Shown piece by piece: positions 1 to 6,998 of a stretch of 16,433 bases of DNA. This stretch comes from Geobacter sp. Its GTDB lineage: Bacteria; Desulfobacterota; Desulfuromonadia; Geobacterales; Pseudopelobacteraceae. Below the pieces are notes generated by a model. The model saw nothing but the letters and a program-made list of their open reading frames with translations, ran no database searches and was not told where the DNA came from. Location of the stretch: the NCBI GenBank assembly GCA_027346925.1, contig DAIERH010000025.1, positions 1-16,433 of the forward strand, written 5' to 3'. Numbering within the stretch: position 1 is the stretch's first letter; each line of letters begins with the position of its first letter. The position numbers and the translations under genes were made by a program.

Positions 1-21
1 TCTTTTCAGAGTAGAAAGCAA
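1..21 (-). CDS. Possible start of a pseudopilin gene (partial, runs off the window)
   Basis: Only seven codons are visible: a TTG start at 19-21, then Leu-Ser-Thr-Leu-Lys-Arg up to the window edge. A GGAG element lies 10 bases upstream (plus-strand 32-35). A short basic leader ending in Lys-Arg is how type IV prepilin and pseudopilin leaders begin, just before the Gly-Phe-Thr-Leu-Ile-Glu cleavage site. The position, 25 bases after the secretin stop in a secretion operon that otherwise lacks any pseudopilin, is where a GspG-like gene would be expected. The cleavage site is outside the window, so this is an inference from leader and context. A different start, or no gene, remains possible. Confidence 0.35.
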
Positions 22-46
22 TGCGGACGATCTCCGTTTTTGATCC

Positions 47-2575
47 CTACTTGATTACTACTGCCGTGCTGAACGGCAGGATCGTCAGCGGCCGGCCATC
101 CGACGCGGAGAGGTTGGCGTTGCGGAAGCCGAATACGGCCGATCCCTGTTTTTTGGCGCGGAACAGGGCCGAAAACAGCGTCCCGCTGCCCGATACGCCA
201 CCCGCGCCCGCCCCACGCGCCAGACTGACCGCCACACCGCCGACGGCATCGGCCCGGCTGGAAAACTGCGTGGGCTTGGCGTCCCGGTTGAGGAAGCCCC
301 CCTCGCTGGCGGAAACGAAATCCACCAGGGCCGGGTCATAGGTCAGCACGGTCGCCAGGCTGGCCAGGTCACCGATGTCGCTCACCCTGATATCCAGGCT
401 GAACTGCTGCCCGATGGAGATCGCTGAGGGGGCGCTGAGTTGCAGCAGCGCCCGCTTGGACGGAACCGCCGGGACGGCGAGGGCCTGTGTATCCGCCGCA
501 GTGGCCGCCCCTGTCGGCGCCGGTGGCGTCGGTGGCGGTGGCGTCGGGGCCGGCGGAACCGGGACCGTTGGAGACATGGACGGCACGGGGGTGGAGGGCG
601 CGCCCGCCGGTATCGGCAGTTGTGCGGGTTGCGCAGGCGGCGGCTGTGCGGGCGGCGGCGCGGCAGCGGCCGGTTGCTTCACCCCCCCCATGGGTGCGGC
701 CTCGAACTGGGGTTCCAGGTCAAAGGATGCCAGCGGCCTGGCCAAGGAGGGATCGTCCTCCTTGCCGGAGACAAAGGACGTGATGTCCAGGGGCGGCACG
801 GTCACGTGGCGCACGATGCGGGGCGTAATCGCCAGCACCACCTCGGACTTCTGCTTGTCGTTTTCGTTGTCCGTCAATAGCGGGCCGAGCAGCGGGATGT
901 CGCTGAGCAGGAATATCTTCTGTTTGGACGAGGTCTGATTCTTGGAGATCAGGCCGCCGATCACGCTGGTTTCGCCGTCCTTGAGGCTCAGCACCGTATC
1001 CAGGTTCTTGGTGTTGATGGTAACCACCACGGTCGGGCTGTCCGCGCCGCCCACGGTCTGCTGGCTGGCGATGGAGCTGACCTCCAGGCTGACCTTGATG
1101 GAAACCTCGTTGTTCAACTGGATGGTCGGCTCGGCGTTGACCTTGACCCCCACGTCCACGTACTGGACATTGACGCTGAACCCCCCCGTGGTGCCGGTGG
1201 TGGAGGTGGTGGTGATCGGTACCCGCGTGCCGACCGTGAACTTGGACTTCTCCTTGTTCTTGACCCGGATCTTGGGATTGGAGAGCACCTCCCCCTTGGC
1301 CAGGGCCTTGCTCAGGTTGTAGGTGGCGCTGGGCACGGTGATAAAGCCGCCGTAGCCATTGACCTTGAAAACCCTGAGCAGATTGTCGGTATTGACGGTA
1401 TTTTGTGGGGCCTGAGTACTGCCGGACGCGAGGGTAGTGAGTGTCGATTGCAGGGTATTGGGCGATAGAAGGTTGCCGTTGGGCGAGAACGTCCCCAGTT
1501 GCACGTTGTAGTTGCTCAGGAGCAGACCCAGCGAGGAGGTGTCCCGGTCGTTGATCTCCAGCACCTCCACATCAAGCACCACCTCGGCGTCGGGGACGTC
1601 GTTGGCGTCCAGGATTTTTTCCACCACATTCACCACATTGGCGGTATCGCGCACCACCACCGAATTGGAATCCTCGTTGACATAGATCTTGCGGACCTGG
1701 AGCATGGTGCGGATCAGGTTAACCGCCTTCTTGGCATCCATGTAGTTGAGGTGGAGGGTGCGCAGGACCATGTCCTCGTACTGTTTGACCTTGTCGGGGG
1801 TGAAGGGATAGATGAGCACGGTGCTTTCGTTCAGCACCTTGCGCTCAAGCTTGAACAGGCTGGCGAGCAGGTCGAGCGCCTGCTGGAAGGTGGCGTTTTC
1901 CAGGAAGATGGTCACCGGCTGGTCCTTGACCGCGTCGTCGAAAACAAAATTGATGCCCGAGAGCTGGGTGACGATGTTGAAGACATCCTTGAGCTTGGCA
2001 TCGCGGAACTTGATGGTGATCGGCTTGGCAGACCTGATGTTCAGCTCGTATCCCTCATGCCTCCCCTTGCGGGCTCCCGAAACCCTCGCCAGGGCGCCCT
2101 GGTACTCCTTGTCCTCGGGGCTCAGTTCCAGGGCGCGCACGTACGAGCGGTAGGCATCCTTGAGCTTGTTGGCCTTCTCGAAATCGACCCCTTCACGGTA
2201 GACCAGTTGGGCATCCTTCAGGCGCGTAGTGACATCCACCATCTGCTTGAAGCGCGCCTGGCTGGGGTCGAGCGCCTGGGCAGCCTGGAATTCCGCCGCC
2301 GCATCGATGTAGTTGCCGCTGTCGAACAGCTCCTTCCCCCGTTTGTAACGGGCATTGGCGGCCTGTTCACGGGCTTTCAGGAAACGCGCCCGGTAATTGC
2401 CCTCCTCGGGATTGTGACGAAAGGCATCGGCGTAGCTGTACATGGCCTCTTCATACATCCCCTTGGCCTCGAAATCCTCGCCCCGGTTGAACGCCCGAGT
2501 GCCGGCGGAGCAGCCGGCCAACGGCACAAGGGCGGTCAGCAGGCCAAACATGATGAAATAGCTCAAATAGCGCAT
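47..2575 (-). CDS. gspD: Secretin lipoprotein (GspD/PilQ family) with TPR-like N-terminus and C-terminal cohesin-like domain
   Basis: Forms the outer-membrane channel of the type II secretion/pilus-like machine encoded upstream. The 842-residue product starts with a lipoprotein signal whose lipobox is Leu-Ala-Gly-Cys (Cys22). Residues 28-165 are helical and TPR-like. A secretin STN/N0-type domain lies at about 185-255 and an N1-type domain at about 268-325. The secretin domain follows at about 325-595, with the VPITTT segment near 452 and the conserved SEVVLAITPRIV segment at 577-588. A Pro/Ala-rich linker spans about 635-690, and a beta-rich cohesin-like domain (QFSLDIRV, LTYDPALVDF) fills 708-842. 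The ATG at 2575 is preferred over an in-frame start at 2623 because it gives the signal peptide and sits 7 bases after AGAGGAG. Most GspD proteins lack the TPR and cohesin parts. The secretin assignment is firm; a PilQ-like name would fit equally well. Confidence 0.93.
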   Translation of the reverse strand: MRYLSYFIMFGLLTALVPLAGCSAGTRAFNRGEDFEAKGMYEEAMYSYADAFRHNPEEGNYRARFLKAREQAANARYKRGKELFDSGNYIDAAAEFQAAQALDPSQARFKQMVDVTTRLKDAQLVYREGVDFEKANKLKDAYRSYVRALELSPEDKEYQGALARVSGARKGRHEGYELNIRSAKPITIKFRDAKLKDVFNIVTQLSGINFVFDDAVKDQPVTIFLENATFQQALDLLASLFKLERKVLNESTVLIYPFTPDKVKQYEDMVLRTLHLNYMDAKKAVNLIRTMLQVRKIYVNEDSNSVVVRDTANVVNVVEKILDANDVPDAEVVLDVEVLEINDRDTSSLGLLLSNYNVQLGTFSPNGNLLSPNTLQSTLTTLASGSTQAPQNTVNTDNLLRVFKVNGYGGFITVPSATYNLSKALAKGEVLSNPKIRVKNKEKSKFTVGTRVPITTTSTTGTTGGFSVNVQYVDVGVKVNAEPTIQLNNEVSIKVSLEVSSIASQQTVGGADSPTVVVTINTKNLDTVLSLKDGETSVIGGLISKNQTSSKQKIFLLSDIPLLGPLLTDNENDKQKSEVVLAITPRIVRHVTVPPLDITSFVSGKEDDPSLARPLASFDLEPQFEAAPMGGVKQPAAAAPPPAQPPPAQPAQLPIPAGAPSTPVPSMSPTVPVPPAPTPPPPTPPAPTGAATAADTQALAVPAVPSKRALLQLSAPSAISIGQQFSLDIRVSDIGDLASLATVLTYDPALVDFVSASEGGFLNRDAKPTQFSSRADAVGGVAVSLARGAGAGGVSGSGTLFSALFRAKKQGSAVFGFRNANLSASDGRPLTILPFSTAVVIK

Positions 2576-2583
2576 CCGTTGTA

Positions 2584-2609
2584 TCTCCTCTGGGGCAACC
2601 ACAGCCCCA
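2584..2609 (-). promoter_or_regulatory. Hairpin directly upstream of the gspD ribosome binding site
   Basis: In the 75-base gap before gspD, a perfect 6-bp stem (2591-2596 with 2604-2609, TGGGGC/GCCCCA) and a 7-base loop stand immediately next to a strong GAGGAGA Shine-Dalgarno at 2584-2590. This is the longest untranslated gap inside the operon. The hairpin could modulate translation of the abundant secretin or mark an mRNA processing point. There is no T-tract, so it is not a terminator. Function is inferred only. Confidence 0.3.
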
Positions 2610-2650
2610 CCTCTTCTTGACAAAAATGCAGGCCGCAGAAAAATTTCCGT

Positions 2651-3256
2651 TTACTGGACCGCGCCCAATGGGCGGTTTTCCATCAGCGGTATGACGATCT
2701 GCTCTCCGGTGTCGCTGACCAGGAGGCTCAGGTCCTGGTCCGTCACAGAGACCGCCTTGTAGCGCCCCGCGATAACATCCCCTGCCCGCACCAGGATGAT
2801 GTCCTTGTCCTTGGCGAGGAAGATGGTCTTGCGGTTGCCCTTTTTGAGAAACCCCAGAAAGGTGAAGTGGGCCAGTTCACGCCTGGGGGGCTCCGGTACG
2901 GCAATCGGCTGGACCGGGGCCTTTTGGACCACGGGCGGGGCCGGCATGGGGGCGACCGCCCTCGGCTTCAGCGGTTTGTGCTCGTCCATGAATACCGGTT
3001 TGAAGATGTTGCGGCGATACCCCTTGAATACCGGCTCTTCACGGGCGAGCAGGTCGAGTCGCAGCACATTGTCCGTCCGGGTCGGGACCGTCGTTCGTGC
3101 CGCGGGTTGCCGCCTCCGTTCCGCCTGGGGGTGGCTGCCGGGGGCGTATTTCAGGGTCGCGGCGGTCCGTTGGCGCGGATAGGTGAGATAGCCCCAGACC
3201 AGCGCCAGCGGCAGCAGGATCAACAGGATTGCCAGGGCCAGACGCCGGCGGTTCAT
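2651..3256 (-). CDS. GspC/PilP-like inner-membrane clamp protein
   Basis: Probable bitopic inner-membrane protein linking the inner platform to the secretin, as GspC and PilP do. The 201-residue product has a short basic N-terminus and one membrane helix at about 6-24. A basic, Pro-containing linker follows, then the segment YRRNIFKPVF near residue 80, which resembles the Arg-Asn-(Leu/Ile)-Phe motif of the GspC homology region and of PilP. A Pro-rich stretch runs from about 92 to 125, and a small beta-rich domain (HFTFLGFL, KTIFLAKD, IILVRAGDVI) ends the protein. There is no PDZ domain, unlike many GspC proteins. The ATG at 3256 overlaps the upstream stop by four bases (ATGA) and follows a GGGAGGG Shine-Dalgarno. 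The family call rests on the Arg-Asn-Ile-Phe motif, topology and position between pilO and gspD. Confidence 0.75.
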   Translation of the reverse strand: MNRRRLALAILLILLPLALVWGYLTYPRQRTAATLKYAPGSHPQAERRRQPAARTTVPTRTDNVLRLDLLAREEPVFKGYRRNIFKPVFMDEHKPLKPRAVAPMPAPPVVQKAPVQPIAVPEPPRRELAHFTFLGFLKKGNRKTIFLAKDKDIILVRAGDVIAGRYKAVSVTDQDLSLLVSDTGEQIVIPLMENRPLGAVQ

Positions 3257-3798
3257 GCACCCTCCCGCAGATACACCGTCAGCCGGAGTTCCATGGACAC
3301 GTTTTCCTCGTAGGGATCGCTGTTGGACAGGCTGATGGCGTCGATGACCACCAATTCGCGGTTCTGCTGCATATCGGCCAGAAAGCTCTTGATCCCGGCA
3401 TAGGACCCGTTGACCGTCATTATGACGGCATAGGCCAGCAGGCTCTCCTCCTTGATCGTCCGCGGCTTGTAGCTGACACTCCCCATGGTGACGCCGCTGG
3501 ACGCCGCGGTGTCCATGATGTCGCCGAGGATGCGCGGAAAATCGCGTTTGACCGGGATCATGGCCCGGATCTTTTCCAGGTCGGCCTTTCCCTGGCGATA
3601 CGTCGCGGTCACATCCCCCCGACCAAGGGCCATCACCCGGTCGCGCAGGCTGCCCCAAGTTCGCCGGGCATTGTCCAGCGCCGGCGTCTGGTAGATGGCG
3701 ATGTCGGCGTACAGGATGACGTTGATCAGCACAAGCGCGGCAATGGCGATCAGGCTGCGCCGTTTCAGCCGGAACAGTTCCGACAGGATCCGCTTCAT
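3253..3798 (-). CDS. PilO/GspM-like assembly protein
   Basis: Inner-membrane alignment-complex protein of the PilO/GspM type, expected to pair with the PilN-like protein encoded just upstream. The 181-residue product has a basic cytoplasmic tail (LFRLKRR), one membrane helix at about 15-33, a probable coiled-coil stretch through about residue 85, and a periplasmic ferredoxin-like region with alternating strands (YAVIMTVNGSYAGIKSFLADM, SMELRLTVYL). Length and layout match PilO and are longer than many GspM. The ATG at 3798 overlaps the pilN-like stop by four bases, so translation is probably coupled, with GGTGAG five bases upstream. Sequence in this family is poorly conserved, so the call rests mainly on topology and gene order. 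Confidence 0.8.
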   Translation of the reverse strand: MKRILSELFRLKRRSLIAIAALVLINVILYADIAIYQTPALDNARRTWGSLRDRVMALGRGDVTATYRQGKADLEKIRAMIPVKRDFPRILGDIMDTAASSGVTMGSVSYKPRTIKEESLLAYAVIMTVNGSYAGIKSFLADMQQNRELVVIDAISLSNSDPYEENVSMELRLTVYLREGA

Positions 3799-4334
3799 CG
3801 GCTCACCGCCCGACAGGAGATGGTGAACTGCACCCCCCTGGTCTTTTCTCCCAGGGCCAGGTCGCGGTGGGACAGGAGCAGGATATCGTCGAAGGCATGG
3901 GAGTCTTCCAGCCGCTCCAGATAGCTCCGCACCGTGCCGAAGTTTTTGGCGCGCCCCTCCAGCTTCAGTTCCGCACCCCCCTTTTCCGGTGTGAGTGCCG
4001 CCAGCGCCACCCCCTCCGGAGTGGCGCTTTCCACCTGATCCAGGAGCCCGAGCCAGTTACGGCTCCTGCGCTCTATGATCTCGTTGTAAAAGCGGATACT
4101 GGCCAGCAGCCGCGAGTTCTCCTTTTCGGACACCCCAGCCGGCCGGCTGCCCAACCGGGCCTCCATGGCGGCGTTCTCGGCTGCCAGGCGGCTCACTTCC
4201 CCCATATCCCGAGCGATACGGCTCCCGTTCCAGGCCAAAAGCGCCAGGAGCAGCACCAGGGAGCCGATGCACGCCTGCTTCACCCGGAACTGGTCGAGGT
4301 AGGGCCTGGTGGCCAGATTGATGGTGAAACGCAT
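3795..4334 (-). CDS. PilN-like assembly protein (GspL C-terminal counterpart)
   Basis: Inner-membrane protein whose short cytoplasmic N-terminus is expected to bind the PilM-like protein and whose periplasmic part pairs with the PilO-like protein. The 179-residue product begins with INLATRPYLD, the position and pattern of the PilN motif that docks into PilM. A membrane helix lies at about 20-37, a coiled coil at about 42-90, and a ferredoxin-like periplasmic domain at about 100-178. The ATG at 4334 was chosen because it gives this motif at the very N-terminus, overlaps the upstream TGA by one base (TGATG) and follows AGGAG. In classical type II systems PilM and PilN are fused as GspL; here they are separate, as in type IV pilus systems. 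Confidence 0.82.
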   Translation of the reverse strand: MRFTINLATRPYLDQFRVKQACIGSLVLLLALLAWNGSRIARDMGEVSRLAAENAAMEARLGSRPAGVSEKENSRLLASIRFYNEIIERRSRNWLGLLDQVESATPEGVALAALTPEKGGAELKLEGRAKNFGTVRSYLERLEDSHAFDDILLLSHRDLALGEKTRGVQFTISCRAVSR

Positions 4335-5260
4335 CACAGGCTCCTCATGGCCGCGCCGATGGCCGGCGTGAAAAAGAACAGGGTCTCCTGGTCGGCCGGG
4401 GCATTGTCGCCTGGTGTTACCATGGACTTGGTCTCCAGAAGGATCGTTTCGCACGCCGTGATCTCGGCCACCATGGCACAGAAGTCCCGCCCCATGTCGG
4501 GCGGGGCAATGCAGGCCACCTGCCGTGGCATCCGCTCCGGGAAACGTTCGCGATGCACCAGGAACGAACTGTTGATCTCCAGGTAGACACGGCCGTCGCT
4601 GGGCGTCCCCCCCGAGAGATCCTTGATCCGCACGAACTCGGGGGCATCGTCGTGCATGATCATCACGGCGAGCAGGCCGTCGTGGAACGTCACCAGTGCC
4701 ATGTCGTCCTGGCCCGCCAGGCGCCGCTCAAAGGTACGATACAGGTTGAATATGTTGAAATCGATGCGGGACGGCGTAAATCCGGCTTCGGCCAGCAACT
4801 CTTCATACTGGCCGATAACCGTGCGCGACACCAGCGCCACCAACAGGGCCATGTCGCCGTTGTCCCTCACCCGCAACTGCTGATAGTCCAGGTGGCTGTC
4901 AGCCAGCTCGAATGGCATGCTCTTCTTCAGCTTCCAGCGAATGATGTCCAGGGCCTCGCCACGGCTCTTGAAACGGCCTTCCACGTCCAGCAGCAGGATG
5001 CGGCCGATCGCGTCCGGCAGGGTCAGGGAAACGTGTGTCCCCCGGTACAGGAGCATGTTGTAGGCATCCTTCAAGGTGGCGACAAAGGCCTGGGGGTCGA
5101 GGATGTTCGGTTCGCGGAGGGAGAGGCGCACGCAGCCGGGTGGCAGACTACGGTAGGAGACCCGCTCCAGGCGCGGCGCGGCCGCCGAGCCACCCAGCAG
5201 GGCAAATCCCACGCCGGTTGGGCCTATCTCTACTCCCAGCGATTTTCTGGCAAACAGCAT
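4334..5260 (-). CDS. PilM-like actin-fold cytoplasmic scaffold protein (GspL N-terminal counterpart)
   Basis: Probable cytoplasmic actin-like protein connecting the assembly ATPase to the membrane complex. The 308-residue product has the N-terminal actin-fold nucleotide-loop pattern LGVEIGPTGVGFALL, with Glu in place of the Asp usual in PilM. Downstream comes RWKLKKSMPFE near residue 110, a segment typical of PilM and GspL, then an actin-like second half (MALLVALVSRTVI; DFNIFNLYRTFE; VRIKDLSGG). No membrane helix is visible, so it is the free PilM form rather than a membrane-spanning GspL. It is somewhat shorter than the usual PilM of about 350 residues. The ATG at 5260, ten bases after the gspE stop and preceded by GGGGAA, is better than the TTG at 5281. 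The Glu substitution leaves ATP binding uncertain. Confidence 0.8.
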   Translation of the reverse strand: MLFARKSLGVEIGPTGVGFALLGGSAAAPRLERVSYRSLPPGCVRLSLREPNILDPQAFVATLKDAYNMLLYRGTHVSLTLPDAIGRILLLDVEGRFKSRGEALDIIRWKLKKSMPFELADSHLDYQQLRVRDNGDMALLVALVSRTVIGQYEELLAEAGFTPSRIDFNIFNLYRTFERRLAGQDDMALVTFHDGLLAVMIMHDDAPEFVRIKDLSGGTPSDGRVYLEINSSFLVHRERFPERMPRQVACIAPPDMGRDFCAMVAEITACETILLETKSMVTPGDNAPADQETLFFFTPAIGAAMRSL

Positions 5261-5270
5261 GCCGTTCCCC

Positions 5271-6989
5271 CTACTCCACAAAGGTGACGCGGTTGATTTC
5301 CTTGAGGGTCGTGTCCCCGGCGATCAGTTTTTCCACGGCCGAATCCCGCAGGAAGACGACGCCTGCCTCGCGCGCGGCCTGCTTGAGTTGGGTGGCGGGC
5401 ACCTTGGCGATGATCAGGTCGCGGATCTCGTCGTTCAACTCCAGGAGTTCCACGATGGCGCTGCGCCCGCGGTAACCGGTATTGTTGCACTCCTCGCACC
5501 CCCTGGCCTCGTACAGGATCGCCCCCGCCACCCGTTGCGGATCGATGCCGGCCTCCAGAAGGACATCGTCGCCATAGGCCACGGGGCGGCGGCACTTGCG
5601 GCAGACGCGGCGAACAAGGCGCTGGGCCATGACGCAGTTCAGGCAGGAAACAAAGTTGTAGGGATCTATCCCCATGTGTATAAAACGGCCGATCACGTCG
5701 AAGACGTTGTTGGCGTGCACGGTGGTGAACACCAGGTGGCCGGTCAGGGCCGACTGGACGGCGATCTGGGCCGTCTCGGAGTCGCGGATCTCCCCCACCA
5801 TGATCTTGTCCGGATCGTGACGCAGGATGGAACGCAGCCCCTTGGCAAAGGTGAGCCCCTTCTTCTCGTTGACCGGGATCTGCAGCACTCCGCGAAGCAT
5901 GTACTCCACCGGGTCCTCGATGGTGATGATTTTGTCCTCACCGGTATGGATCTCGGTCAGGGCCGCATACAGGGTGGTGGTCTTGCCCGAACCGGTCGGG
6001 CCGGTGACCAGCACCATGCCGTAGGGCTCGCGGATCTTCTTGCGCAGCCGCTTGATCTCCCGTTCGTCGATGCCCAGGTTCTCCAGGGTAAGCCCCTTCA
6101 AGTCGCTGGCAATACTCTCCTTGTCCAGGATGCGGATGACCGCGTCCTCCCCCAGGGCGCTCGGCATGATGGAGACGCGGAAATCGATGGACTTGTCGCC
6201 GAGGCGGACCTTGAAGCGGCCGTCCTGCGGGATGCGCCGCTCTGAGATGTCCAGTTCGCTCATAACCTTGAGCCGCGAGATGATCGGGGCCTGAAAGTGC
6301 AGGTCGATGGGCTCGTTGGCCCGATAGAGCACGCCGTCGATGCGATACTTGATCTCCACGCCGTCGTGGTGGGTCTCGATGTGGATGTCGCTGGCCCGGC
6401 GGTTCAAGGCATCCAGAATAGTGGTGTTGATCAGTTTGATGATCGGGCTGGTATCGTCCGAGATCGTCTCGACCGAGAGCACCTCTTCGCCCCGTTCCGT
6501 CTCCTTGACCAACTGGAGCATGAAGTCCTCGGACACCTCGCGCAGCACGCGTCGGGTCCCTTCGCCAGTCTTGATCGCCTGGCTGATGCCGGACTCGGTG
6601 GCCAGATGGATCCTCAAGGGGCGGTCGAGCAAGAGCTCCAGTTCGTCCAGCCTCACCACGTCGGTCGGGTCGCTCACGGCAATGGCGAGGAGATCGTCCG
6701 TCCGCTGAAGGGGCACGAACCGGAAACGGTAGATGGCGTCGGTCGGCAGGGAGTTGAGCAGTTCCTCGTCCATCTTGAACTCGGCCAGATCCACGTATTC
6801 CAGGCCGAACTGCTCCCCCAGGGCACGGGCCAGGTCCTCCTCGGCGATAAACCCCTCACGCAGGCATATCTCCCCAAAGCGCTGCCGGACCAACTCCTGC
6901 TGTTCCAGCACATAGCCGAGTTGTTCAGGAGTCAGGGTGCCCCGTTCACACAGGATGGTGCCGATTTTTCTGCGCCGATAGGACTGCAT
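5271..6989 (-). CDS. gspE: Type II secretion/type IV pilus assembly ATPase, GspE/PilB family, with MshEN-type N-terminus
   Basis: Cytoplasmic hexameric ATPase that powers pseudopilus assembly. In the 572-residue product the Walker A motif GPTGSGKT is at 330-337, the Asp-box region at about 352-364, Walker B within LRHDPDKIMVGEIRD (389-403), and the His box TGHLVFTTVHA at 416-426. A metal-binding tetracysteine (Cys463, Cys466, Cys498, Cys501) is complete, as in GspE and PilB. Residues 8-31 and 37-60 are two 24-residue repeats separated by exactly five residues, the layout of the cyclic-di-GMP-binding MshEN domain. The ATG at 6989 lies nine bases after gspF, with AAGGGAA overlapping the gspF stop as Shine-Dalgarno. 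All catalytic motifs are intact, so an active ATPase is expected. Confidence 0.96.
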   Translation of the reverse strand: MQSYRRRKIGTILCERGTLTPEQLGYVLEQQELVRQRFGEICLREGFIAEEDLARALGEQFGLEYVDLAEFKMDEELLNSLPTDAIYRFRFVPLQRTDDLLAIAVSDPTDVVRLDELELLLDRPLRIHLATESGISQAIKTGEGTRRVLREVSEDFMLQLVKETERGEEVLSVETISDDTSPIIKLINTTILDALNRRASDIHIETHHDGVEIKYRIDGVLYRANEPIDLHFQAPIISRLKVMSELDISERRIPQDGRFKVRLGDKSIDFRVSIMPSALGEDAVIRILDKESIASDLKGLTLENLGIDEREIKRLRKKIREPYGMVLVTGPTGSGKTTTLYAALTEIHTGEDKIITIEDPVEYMLRGVLQIPVNEKKGLTFAKGLRSILRHDPDKIMVGEIRDSETAQIAVQSALTGHLVFTTVHANNVFDVIGRFIHMGIDPYNFVSCLNCVMAQRLVRRVCRKCRRPVAYGDDVLLEAGIDPQRVAGAILYEARGCEECNNTGYRGRSAIVELLELNDEIRDLIIAKVPATQLKQAAREAGVVFLRDSAVEKLIAGDTTLKEINRVTFVE

Positions 6990-6998
6990 CGGATTCCC

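Noticed and set aside
480..680. Low-complexity GC-rich repeats that looked like a possible tandem repeat
   Set aside because: They encode the Pro/Ala-rich linker of the secretin; the repetition is codon-level (CCG, GCG) rather than a separate DNA repeat unit.
1499..2620. Long plus-strand open frame (373 codons) opposite gspD
   Set aside because: It is antisense to a clearly conserved secretin, has His/Gly/Val-rich composition typical of reversed GC-rich codons, and shows no family motif.
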